Positions 1 to 5,587 of a DNA stretch of 5,695 bases are shown here, in pieces. The notes beneath the pieces are model-generated. The model did no database searches and was not told the DNA's origin. It saw only the letters and a list, made by a program, of their open reading frames with translations. The translations under genes were made by a program, and so were the position numbers. Every line of letters begins with the position of its first letter. Positions within the stretch are counted from its first letter, which is position 1. The DNA is from a bacterium (GTDB taxonomy: Archaea > Thermoplasmatota > Thermoplasmata > Lutacidiplasmatales > UBA184), in NCBI GenBank assembly GCA_021832495.1, contig JAKBKR010000150.1, positions 1 through 5,695 on the forward strand, written 5' to 3'.

Positions 1-1
1 C

Positions 2-415
2 CGGATTTCCCACACCCTCAAGCTCTCTCCGGAGGGACGACAGCGTACGGTGGATCTCCTCTCTCAGCTCCAGGGCCTCGGGTACCCCACCTCCGGCATC
101 ATGCCGGCCACCCTTGCGGGAGCCGCCGTGCTGGTGGCCACACGGAAGGACCCCACCCGGCCATCTCAGGCCAGCGTCTCCCGGGCATGTGGCGTGACCA
201 CGGTGGCCCTCCGGCACCAGGTCCATGCAATGGAAGGGACTCTGGCACAACTCATCATCGACGATTCCCGTTCCCTCCAGGGCGTTCCGAAGCCCTTGGC
301 CCACGCGGTGGCAAAGGGGGTCCGTGGGGTCTGTCCCTTGGGATCGCCGCCGGAGAACCGTCCGGAAGGATTCCCCGTCGCTCCTGTGTTGTGTGCCCCG
401 GGGCCGGGGGCGTAG
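2..415 (+). CDS. Transcription initiation factor B (TFB/TFIIB family), C-terminal part
   Basis: The frame is open from the left edge, so the N-terminus (zinc ribbon, B-finger and first cyclin repeat in this family) lies outside the window; 137 residues are visible. Residues about 14-78 match the second cyclin repeat of TFB: the helix around GAAVLVATRKD (residues 40-50), then SQASVSRACGVTTVALRH (55-72), which corresponds to the helix-turn-helix that reads the BRE element upstream of the TATA box. TFB bridges TBP-bound promoter DNA and RNA polymerase. After residue 80 the protein continues about 57 residues rich in Gly, Pro and Arg, unlike usual TFBs, which end shortly after this helix; this may be a lineage-specific tail or read-through after a frameshift. 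Many archaea carry several TFB paralogues, so this need not be the housekeeping copy. A GTG at 50 is an internal codon, not the start, because homology continues upstream. Family call is good; paralogue role unknown. Confidence 0.8.
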   Translation, partial: RISHTLKLSPEGRQRTVDLLSQLQGLGYPTSGIMPATLAGAAVLVATRKDPTRPSQASVSRACGVTTVALRHQVHAMEGTLAQLIIDDSRSLQGVPKPLAHAVAKGVRGVCPLGSPPENRPEGFPVAPVLCAPGPGA

Positions 416-704
416 GTACGAGACCGTTCCTCCCCGGCCTCAGTTTGGCGGTGGAACCCGAATCGCCGTATGGGGTCGTGTAGGGGGGTACACGGTTCAT
501 TGGGCACGAATCGGGCAAGTCCCAGTGTCTCCACAAACGCAGCCTTCTCCCGATCGTACCAGCGATAGGATGCCTCGATCCGGGCCCCACGGATCGTCGC
601 TACCCACCGGGCCGGTTCGGGGGTTGAAGTTGGCTCCGCCCCCAAGCGGTTGCCTCCCCCCGTCCACAAGTCCTTATGCCCGCCGGATAGGTGAGTCTGA
701 TGAG
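416..704. other. Intergenic stretch between TFB and hydrolase, no confident gene
   Basis: This GC-rich stretch has few stop codons in any frame, so long open frames run through it on both strands. The hydrolase frame is open upstream to 225, but those upstream codons do not read like protein. On the minus strand a frame (723 to 166) contains a protein-like segment at about 645-451, discussed in the findings. The right end holds a candidate promoter and ribosome-binding site for the hydrolase. No RNA gene or repeat was seen. Confidence 0.4.
668..694 (+). promoter_or_regulatory. Candidate TATA-like element and ribosome-binding site of the hydrolase gene
   Basis: A weak AT-richer block, CTTATG (672-677), stands in otherwise GC-rich DNA about 28 bases before the ATG at 705, a distance that would suit an archaeal TATA box for a leaderless or very short leader. 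GGTGA (690-694) matches the archaeal anti-Shine-Dalgarno and lies 10 bases before the same ATG. The two signals imply different modes of initiation, so at least one may be chance. Their main use is to favour 705 over the in-frame ATGs at 711 and 726. Confidence 0.3.
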
Positions 705-1550
705 ATGACCATGGACGAGTCAAAGATGCTCAGGGTGGAAGGAGGAGAGATTTCCTACCAAGTGGCGGGAAACGGTACCCCCATCATCCTGCTCCACGAA
801 GGGATCGCCGACCGACGGATGTGGGACCGCGAGTTCCTCCTGTTGGCCCGGGAACACCGCGTGGCCCGCTACGACCTTCGCGGATTCGGCCGGTCCCCGC
901 CGGCGACTGCGCCGTTTTCTTCCGTCAGAGACCTATCGGACCTACGCGACCACCTCCGCATGGATCGACCGCTGATCGTGGGGCCGAGCATGGGCGGGAG
1001 GATTGCACTCGATCTTGCGCTGGCAGAACCCGAGGGTGTGGGGGGCCTTCTGTTAATCGCCCCCGGCTACTCCGGAATGGACTACGATCACGTGCCCGGA
1101 GGGAAGGCGACGTTTCAGCGAGATGAGACGCTCTCCCAAAACGCCGTCGACGCCTGGAAGGCGGGCGATATCGACCAAGCTATCGAGTACCTCCGCCAAT
1201 TGTGGGGGGGTGCCCTGGCCGGGAGCAGCCTCGATCGGTTCCGAATCATGGTCCGCGAGAATGCGACGGAGATTTTCGAGGAGCGATCCGGCCGACTCGA
1301 CACGCGAGAGGGCGCACCCCCGGCAGCGAGCCGGCTCCACGAGGTCCGGGTACCAACCCACATCCTCGTCGGTGACCGGGACAACCCCGCGATGCCCCAC
1401 CTTGCAAACTTTCTCGGCGGGCGGATCCCCGGTGCAACCGTGCAACTCGTTGCCGGGGCAGACCACCTGCTCAACCTGACCCGACCGGACGCGTTCGACG
1501 CCGCCGTTCGCGAGGTCATGAAGAACCTTCACCGCCCCCAAGGAAAGTGA
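705..1550 (+). CDS. Alpha/beta-hydrolase fold protein
   Basis: A complete 281-residue protein of about the usual length for a compact alpha/beta-hydrolase. The N-terminal beta strands lead to PIILLHEGIADRRMWD (25-41), the oxyanion-hole region with His31-Glu-Gly, a variant of the common HG. YDLRGFGRS (56-64) follows, then the nucleophile elbow GPSMGG (93-98) with Ser95. A helical cap occupies about 125-205. The acid is in VGDRDNP (222-228), probably Asp226, and the catalytic His is His264 in GADH. The whole Ser-Asp-His triad is therefore present, so the enzyme should be active on an ester, lactone or similar bond; the substrate cannot be read. HEGIADRRMWD is reminiscent of 3-oxoadipate enol-lactonase-like members, but no aromatic-degradation genes are nearby. 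There is no signal peptide, so it is likely cytoplasmic. Start 705 is chosen for GGTGA 10 bases upstream; ATGs at 711 and 726 are alternatives. It follows TFB in the same direction but is probably transcribed separately. Confidence 0.9.
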   Translation: MTMDESKMLRVEGGEISYQVAGNGTPIILLHEGIADRRMWDREFLLLAREHRVARYDLRGFGRSPPATAPFSSVRDLSDLRDHLRMDRPLIVGPSMGGRIALDLALAEPEGVGGLLLIAPGYSGMDYDHVPGGKATFQRDETLSQNAVDAWKAGDIDQAIEYLRQLWGGALAGSSLDRFRIMVRENATEIFEERSGRLDTREGAPPAASRLHEVRVPTHILVGDRDNPAMPHLANFLGGRIPGATVQLVAGADHLLNLTRPDAFDAAVREVMKNLHRPQGK

Positions 1551-1749
1551 GGAGGCGTCCCCGCTCCCACCCTATTTTGAAGCGCTCGAGAGCGGCTGGG
1601 AGTCGATCATGACCATATCCACAATAAGTGGAAAGTGCATGGTCGAGTAGGAGGTCAATAGCGAGTACGTGGGGCCATCGGGTCCATTTTCCATTCCTTC
1701 GGATCATGTGGCCAATGGGTTTGTTACGGAGAGGAAGTTACCTTGATGG

Positions 1750-2538
1750 GTGCGCAAGATGAAGCCTCCTTTTCTGGCAGCAAACGGGTCGGGGCGGGCT
1801 GGCGTGAAGGCTCTTCTCACCTCGTTGCTTGTTGTCATGGCTGTAGCCTTGGGACTTCTCGTGCCAGCGTTGGTGTTCGAGTGGGGAACCACGTTCCATC
1901 CCCCACTAATTTGTACACGGGGATCACGCGTGCTAGTGGACAGTGAGGAGTTCTGGACCCCCTACGCCGAAGCTAACGCTCCTTGGAACGGAAGTGTCAT
2001 GTTGACTACAATGGGTTACGGTCTCCGCATCACTGATGGCCAAGTAAGTGGGTCCTTCACATTGGATAACTGGAGCATATACCGAGTGTCATCCAGTAAT
2101 CCGAATCCACAGTGCAAGGCCTCGCTATTCGCAATCGACGAGTCCAGGCTCTCGCTCGGTCAACGGTCGACTGGTCCGGCAAACGTGGCGTATAACTTGG
2201 CTCCGACTGGATTTGAAGAGGACAAAGGTGTTCCCAGCCGATTCAATTTTACGTTCAATTTTACGAGTTATCCGTCCGTCATAATGCAAGATGCTTTTTC
2301 CTCAAATTCATCGACAAATGTAAAGACAGTATCATCCTGTGGAATTCTTTTCAATCAAACCCTTAACTGGAAAACAACAGTCTTGACGGTGACAGTGCCT
2401 ACTCCATACGGGCCTCTCTCCGCTTCATTGTACGATAATGCGACCTATGTGTACACGTTTCCGGGAAACGAGGGAACCTGGAGTTACGTTTCTACCCCAG
2501 CAAGTGGCTTGGCGTTTTCTTTTCAACCCTGCGCTTGA
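1750..2538 (+). CDS. Membrane-anchored extracellular protein of unknown function (paralogue 'A')
   Basis: I do not recognise the family. The 262-residue protein has a short basic N-terminus, one hydrophobic helix (about residues 21-43) serving as signal anchor or signal peptide, and a polar, beta-rich region that should lie outside the cell. That region has seven N-glycosylation sequons (Asn80, 107, 166, 170, 186, 202, 230) and four Cys (55, 122, 197, 261). Motifs shared with the convergent gene at 3907-4710 are GSFTLDNWSIYR (101-112), PSVI (175-178), NQTL (202-205) and the C-terminal GTWSYVSTPASGLAF (242-256), so the two are paralogues. Start is GTG 1750, just after an in-frame TGA at 1744; the ATG at 1759, preceded by GGGTG at 1748-1752, is an equally good start. 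A GGAGAGG at 1728-1734 is rather far from either. Base composition is visibly lower in GC than the hydrolase. A role as surface or substrate-binding protein is inference from topology only. Confidence 0.8.
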   Translation: MRKMKPPFLAANGSGRAGVKALLTSLLVVMAVALGLLVPALVFEWGTTFHPPLICTRGSRVLVDSEEFWTPYAEANAPWNGSVMLTTMGYGLRITDGQVSGSFTLDNWSIYRVSSSNPNPQCKASLFAIDESRLSLGQRSTGPANVAYNLAPTGFEEDKGVPSRFNFTFNFTSYPSVIMQDAFSSNSSTNVKTVSSCGILFNQTLNWKTTVLTVTVPTPYGPLSASLYDNATYVYTFPGNEGTWSYVSTPASGLAFSFQPCA

Positions 2539-2539
2539 C

Positions 2540-2761
2540 TCATGAAGTGCTCATCTCTGTCTGGATCATGCTCGCGCACGGAACGTTGGATAAAGGGTAG
2601 GTAGCTGGTGGAAACCTCATGGCCCCAGTCTGAAGGGGCTTCGGGAATGAGGGAATCGCCCATAGTCCAAAACCGTTTCTCGGTGGTCGAGCCGCAGGAC
2701 CCATGAGGAGGTAGTTGTTTTCGTTGACGGTAACGTTGCCCGGGGACGGTGGGACGACCAC
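2540..2761 (-). pseudogene. Possible truncated reading frame beside the IS630 relic
   Basis: A 73-codon minus-strand frame. Its first part, PSPGNVTVNENNYLLMGP, uses protein-like codons and could be the end of an extracellular protein, whereas the remainder is Pro-rich and undistinguished. There is no convincing start signal; the first codon is a GTG at 2761, right beside the transposase start. One reading is that an insertion element cut off the upstream part of a gene whose 3' end survives here. I found no matching upstream part beyond the other end of the element. It may equally be a chance open frame. Confidence 0.2.
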
Positions 2762-3790
2762 GTTGATGCGCCGGTTTCAGGATTGTCCTTTACGGATTGC
2801 CCAACCTGGGGGACGGATGTCGAAAATCATCGCTCGACGGTTGGATGTGGCCTACAAGACAGTGTGGGTGTGGGAGAAGCATCTGCGCTCCCAGGACCCC
2901 CGCTCGTGGAGAGAAGCAAAGCACCCCGGCGGGCCTCGGAAGATCGATGCCCAGCAGCGCAAGCGTCCCCGCGAGCTCCTCCTCCAGGGGGCCCTCGCCC
3001 AGGGTACGCTACGGACCTGTGGACCCTGAAACGGGTGGCCGAGGTCATCGCGAAAGAGCGCGGGGAGGAGTGCACCGAGTCGGGGGTCTGGCACATCCTC
3101 CACGACTTGGGCTTCTGCGCGCAGGTCCCGGTCTCCGGGCCCTGGCACGGGACGAGGCGTACGTTCGCCACGGGAAGAGGGTCGAGTAGCCCAGAATCCA
3201 GAGGGAGGCCCGACGCACCCGGGCTACCGTCCGGTTCCTGGACGAGAGCTTGGTTCCATCGGAGCCCCATGTGCGACCTACCTGGGGGATGGACGGAAGT
3301 CGCCCGGAGATCCGGGTCCGTCCGGGGAATCGCATGAAGCTCTCCCTGATCTCGGCGGCGGGGCTTTCGGGCCAAATCTACATTCGGATCAGCCCGGGGA
3401 CCAGACCTTCAACGGGGGTGGGGTCATCGAGTTCCTCCGGTACCTGCTGAGAGAGGTGCGGGGGAGGGTCCTCCTCTGGGAGACTCGCACTTTCCACCGG
3501 CAAAGGGACGGGGAAGGCATTCCTCGGGAAGGTGCGGAAGAGGCTCACGACATGACGGTTCCCGGCCGACGCGCCGGAGCGAAACCCCGACGAGATGATC
3601 TGGTCGGCGCGGAGGGATCAACGTCTACCAAGTATCTGCCCCGAGGCGGACGACGAGATCCGCGAGGGGATTGAAAGGGAACTCCGATGGCTCCCGAGGC
3701 ACCCCAACTTCGTGGCCGCGTGCATCCAGCTCGTGGAGATCCCGCTGGGACCGAGAAGAGGGGAGACCTCGCCGAACGATGTTACGATTT
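2730..3790 (+). mobile_element. Decayed IS630-family insertion sequence (approximate limits)
   Basis: The element is defined by the transposase relic it contains; its ends are not resolved. The only inverted-repeat candidate I found is GTAACGTTGCCCGG (2730-2743) against the reverse complement of 3772-3785, with 10 of 14 matches, too weak to rely on. No clear TA target duplication is visible. It lies between the convergent paralogues A and B, downstream of both, so it interrupts neither. Confidence 0.45.
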
Positions 3791-3882
3791 CACCGCAACC
3801 GGGAATAGGTCGAAATGCGTGCGACCAACAATGGGTTCAAGACCTCCTATCTCATAGGGATACCCACCCGGATTCGGAATAA
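2766..3882 (+). pseudogene. IS630-family transposase, inactivated by frameshifts and a nonsense codon
   Basis: The homology path crosses three frames: about 2766-3002, 3003-3125, 3127-3396, 3399-3550 and 3556-3882. In order it shows an N-terminal helix-turn-helix, MSKIIARRLDVAYKTVWVW (2817-2873); the linker ATDLWTLKRVAEVIAKERG (3009-3065); the first catalytic Asp in TVRFLDES (3226-3249); FNGGGVIEFLRYLLREV (about 3408-3458); the second catalytic block as LLWETRTFH, where the family has WDN, so Asp has become Glu; and the third block ERNPDEMIWSA (3577-3609), which keeps its Glu. A TAG at 3187-3189 replaces the Trp expected in VEWPRI. The first three frame changes fit single-base deletions. IS630 transposases are DDE enzymes that cut and paste into TA dinucleotides; this copy cannot be functional. 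The C-terminus after IPLG (about 3753) no longer resembles the family, so the real 3' limit may be nearer 3755. Start ATG 2766 is approximate. Confidence 0.88.
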
Positions 3883-3888
3883 CTGAAA

Positions 3889-3901
3889 GGGGTGAGACCC
3901 C
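3889..3901 (-). terminator. Candidate stem-loop terminator of gene B
   Basis: GGGGT and ACCCC form a perfect 5-bp stem around a 3-base loop. Read on the minus strand, it begins 5 bases after the stop codon of gene B and is followed by TTT. The placement fits a terminator, but the stem is short and the T-run only three bases. A second 5-bp hairpin, CCTAT/ATAGG (3846-3858), lies further along. Confidence 0.3.
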
Positions 3902-3906
3902 AAGAC

Positions 3907-4710
3907 TCACTCCCACTCGAATGTCAATCCTCCACTTGGGGCGGTGTAAATTTTCCAGGTGCCAGAAGGCAATTGGTAGGAGTACGAGAAGTAGTCCGGG
4001 ACAGATCCAAAAACGTATGAGGTCTTCCCGTTAACCGTGAAGGGTACCATCACGATAGAGGCTCCGCCGGAATGGGTAAGACCCAATGTATAATTGGGTC
4101 CGATCGTGTAATTGGTAAGCGACTGGTTTGTAGTGTACTGGCAATAAGGGGATGAGGTTGCGTTTGGGGGACCGTTGAAGAAGATGACGGAAGGCATTTG
4201 AAAATCATCGTACGGAACTTCGCAGGGCTCATTGATGTCTGACGTGGAATTCTGCGGCAAGAGCTGGACATAATCCGCAATTGGTGAAGATGACACGCTC
4301 AACGCCGTGTACCCTGATGAGGTGCAACTCTGTTCTGGACCGATTCCGTATGTTGTGGAATTGTATGCTTTGTAGATTTCCCATACATCCGTGGTGAAGT
4401 ATCCGCCGGCGGCCCCGTTCGATAGAGTAAGAGAGGCGGCCGCGAGTGGAAGAGATTGCCCATTGATCTCTCCGAGCCTCTCAGCGATTCCGGTCGCGTT
4501 GGCCGTTCCAGAAGGGCTGTAGGGTGAATTGAGGAGGAGCAGAGGTGTCAACAGGGTTTCCTGAGTGACTGCGACGCGATTGCACGTCGTATGGTAAACC
4601 AAGAGGTAGCTTGTGAAAAGACTCGCGGCAACCACCCCCACAATCACGACGGTCCACAGCTTCTTCTTCGTGGGATTCTGAACGGGCGTGAGACTTCCTA
4701 GGCCATTCAA
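3907..4710 (-). CDS. Membrane-anchored extracellular protein of unknown function (paralogue 'B')
   Basis: Family not recognised. The protein has 267 residues: a cytoplasmic N-terminus with KKK (15-17), one membrane helix (about 19-38), then a Ser/Thr/Asn/Tyr-rich region predicted outside the cell. That region carries seven sequons (Asn71, 117, 154, 183, 195, 200, 206) and four Cys (43, 129, 163, 190). It matches the convergent gene at 1750-2538 in GYFTTDVWEIYK (103-114), PSVI (173-176), NQSL (195-198) and GTWKIYTAPSGGLTF (250-264); the first Cys after the membrane helix also aligns. The start is TTG 4710: an in-frame TGA lies at 4719-4717, no ATG or GTG lies before the membrane helix, and GGTGGTGA (4724-4717) sits 6 bases upstream. 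GC is lower than in the flanking transposase relics. Topology suggests a surface-exposed, probably glycosylated protein; no enzyme or ligand motif is visible. Confidence 0.82.
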   Translation of the reverse strand: MNGLGSLTPVQNPTKKKLWTVVIVGVVAASLFTSYLLVYHTTCNRVAVTQETLLTPLLLLNSPYSPSGTANATGIAERLGEINGQSLPLAAASLTLSNGAAGGYFTTDVWEIYKAYNSTTYGIGPEQSCTSSGYTALSVSSSPIADYVQLLPQNSTSDINEPCEVPYDDFQMPSVIFFNGPPNATSSPYCQYTTNQSLTNYTIGPNYTLGLTHSGGASIVMVPFTVNGKTSYVFGSVPDYFSYSYQLPSGTWKIYTAPSGGLTFEWE

Positions 4711-4877
4711 CTTGACTCACCACCGATAAGCTATCCACGGGGCGTTAAGCGTTCATGACCTCTTCATCTTCGAAAGGATGCCATTTCCCATAAAATCATC
4801 GAAGCTACTTGGGACGATGTCGTAAACCGCAACCGGACATGAACCTTGCGAACACTCGTCCCCTCTAGCCGAGATTG
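4711..4877. other. Intergenic: gene B upstream region and possible transposase debris
   Basis: The left part is the upstream region of gene B. From about 4795 the plus strand, in the frame of the transposase relic that follows, reads RSYLGRCRKPQPDMNL, then TAG at 4866. This could be badly decayed transposase sequence before the better-preserved part, but similarity is too loose to claim. No other gene or repeat was seen. Confidence 0.3.
4717..4724 (-). promoter_or_regulatory. Ribosome-binding site fixing the TTG start of gene B
   Basis: GGTGGTGA on the minus strand pairs well with the archaeal 16S 3' end and stands 6 bases before the TTG at 4710. It decides the start because no ATG or GTG is available between the upstream in-frame stop and the membrane helix. 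A CTTATC (4730-4725) and a CTTAAC (4752-4747) upstream are possible AT-rich promoter elements, neither convincing. Confidence 0.6.
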
Positions 4878-5207
4878 GTTCACCGGATCGACCAACTCCT
4901 CCGGCGCAGTCGCCGGTGACCCATCTTGATAGTCTGGGACGGGGGCCGGCCTCATCATTCGGACGAAACCCGGGCGTTCCGGAGGAAACACCCCCACCTC
5001 GAGGTCCACCGGTTTCCGGGTTACAGCCCTGAGCTTAACCCAGACGAGTGGGTCTAGCGGCACTTGAAGAACCATGAGTTGGCCAGCTACGCGCCCCACG
5101 ACCTGAAGGAGGTGCGCCGCGAACTCCGGTTGGCGGTGGTGCGGATGCGGCGGAGGCCCGCTCTCATTCGGGCCTTCGTCTCCGCCGCAGATCTTCCTGA
5201 CTGGTGA
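4878..5207 (+). pseudogene. IS630-family transposase, C-terminal fragment with two in-frame stops
   Basis: A single frame reads the last third of an IS630 transposase: VHRIDQLLRRSRR, TGA at 4917-4919, PILIVWDGGRPHHS (4920-4961) with the second catalytic Asp in WDGG, HPHLEVHRFPGYSPELNPDE (4989-5048) with the catalytic Glu, then WV followed by TAG at 5055-5057 in place of Trp. It continues with RHLKNHELASYAPHDLKEV and the C-terminal PALIRAFVSAADLPDW before TGA 5205-5207. It differs in sequence from the relic at 2766-3882, so it is a separate element, not a copy. The N-terminal two thirds, including the first catalytic Asp, are absent or unrecognisable. Apart from the two stops the frame is intact, which suggests truncation followed by point mutation. 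The long minus-strand open frame opposite it is a shadow. Confidence 0.85.
5147..5188 (+). repeat. Strong imperfect inverted repeat in the transposase 3' end
   Basis: GCGGCGGAG (5147-5155) pairs with CTCCGCCGC (5180-5188) and, inside it, AGGCCCG (5154-5160) pairs with CGGGCCT (5169-5175), with an 8-base loop and a small bulge. It lies within the coding sequence for RRRPALIRAFVSAA. It may be a by-product of Arg/Ala-rich GC-rich codons or a structural element near the IS end. Confidence 0.5.
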
Positions 5208-5277
5208 AGGGGAATCCGCGAGGAAGGGAGACCGGCCCGTCAGAAACCATCAGGCTATTTCCCGACGGTCAGAAGTG

Positions 5278-5445
5278 ATGAGGAAATGGAAGTATGACGC
5301 GAAGAAAATCAACGGCGGCATTTACCGCGACTACGTATCTCTCTACAAGAAGGCTGCTCAGATTCACCATCTCAGCATGAGGAACATGGATAGGGCGCTT
5401 TACTCACCAAGCAGCGCGCTCTGGGTCTTCGACGGACCTCTGTAA
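5278..5445 (+). CDS. Possible small basic protein, 55 residues
   Basis: Not recognised. The frame starts at ATG 5278 (a GTG at 5275 directly precedes it) and ends at TAA 5443. It reads as real protein: a Lys/Arg/Tyr-rich start, MRKWKYDAKKINGG, followed by a likely helix YVSLYKKAAQIHH, then LSMRNMDRALYSPSSALW and a short FDGPL end. Codon choice is mixed and protein-like, and there are no low-complexity stretches. The same frame stays open upstream to beyond 5207, so the true start could be earlier, or this could be the surviving end of a larger gene truncated by the neighbouring IS630 relic. No clear ribosome-binding site is seen; GGTC at 5267-5270 is weak. A function cannot be assigned. Confidence 0.45.
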   Translation: MRKWKYDAKKINGGIYRDYVSLYKKAAQIHHLSMRNMDRALYSPSSALWVFDGPL

Positions 5446-5524
5446 TCGGTCGCTTACTGGTTCTTCTCTGTCCGCCCAATTTCACGCTGCTCGCAGAGCC
5501 CCCTTCAACCTTCGACGGGCTACC

Positions 5525-5582
5525 GACTCAGCGGTGGTATATCCTGGCCGTAAACAGGGCGGCGGTTCGAAGCCCAAACGGG
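5525..5582 (+). other. tRNA-like relic (D-arm and T-loop consensus)
   Basis: CTCAGCGGTGGTA (5527-5539) matches the usual tRNA D-arm sequence, and GGTTCGAAG (5564-5572) matches a T-loop. Between them CCTGG (5543-5547) and CAGGG (5555-5559) pair at 4 of 5 positions around a 7-base loop CCGTAAA, which would give anticodon GTA but lacks U33. The T-stem pairs at only two positions, the spacing is about 4 bases short in the variable region, and no acceptor stem forms. This is not a working tRNA; it is either a decayed one or a coincidence. Confidence 0.2.
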
Positions 5583-5587
5583 CGCAA

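Noticed and set aside
225..704. Upstream extension of the hydrolase frame by 160 codons
   Set aside because: The residues are Pro/Ser/Arg-rich without domain features, overlap the TFB coding sequence, and the hydrolase fold and GGTGA signal both point to a start at 705.
1516..1707. 63-codon minus-strand frame after the hydrolase
   Set aside because: It overlaps the hydrolase 3' end, has no ribosome-binding site and no recognisable features; the segment LPAALERFKIGWERGR is suggestive but not enough.
1673..1713. Imperfect inverted repeat upstream of gene A (9 of 13 pairs)
   Set aside because: Mismatches fall in the middle of the arms and there is no positional relation to a promoter or terminator; chance is likely.
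2827..3375. Long minus-strand open frames opposite the first transposase
   Set aside because: They are shadows of a GC-rich transposase sequence read clearly on the plus strand.
2730..3785. Candidate terminal inverted repeats of the first IS630 relic
   Set aside because: Only 10 of 14 positions match between 2730-2743 and the reverse complement of 3772-3785, with no flanking TA duplication; kept only as approximate limits.
4764..5099. 111-codon minus-strand open frame
   Set aside because: It is antisense to the IS630 C-terminal fragment, whose plus-strand frame reads clear family motifs (WDGG, YSPELNPDE).
5236..5283. Direct repeat GTCAGAA (5239-5245 and 5268-5274) with partial flanking similarity
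   Set aside because: Seven perfect bases plus scattered matches (13 of 19) are within chance expectation for a window of this size.
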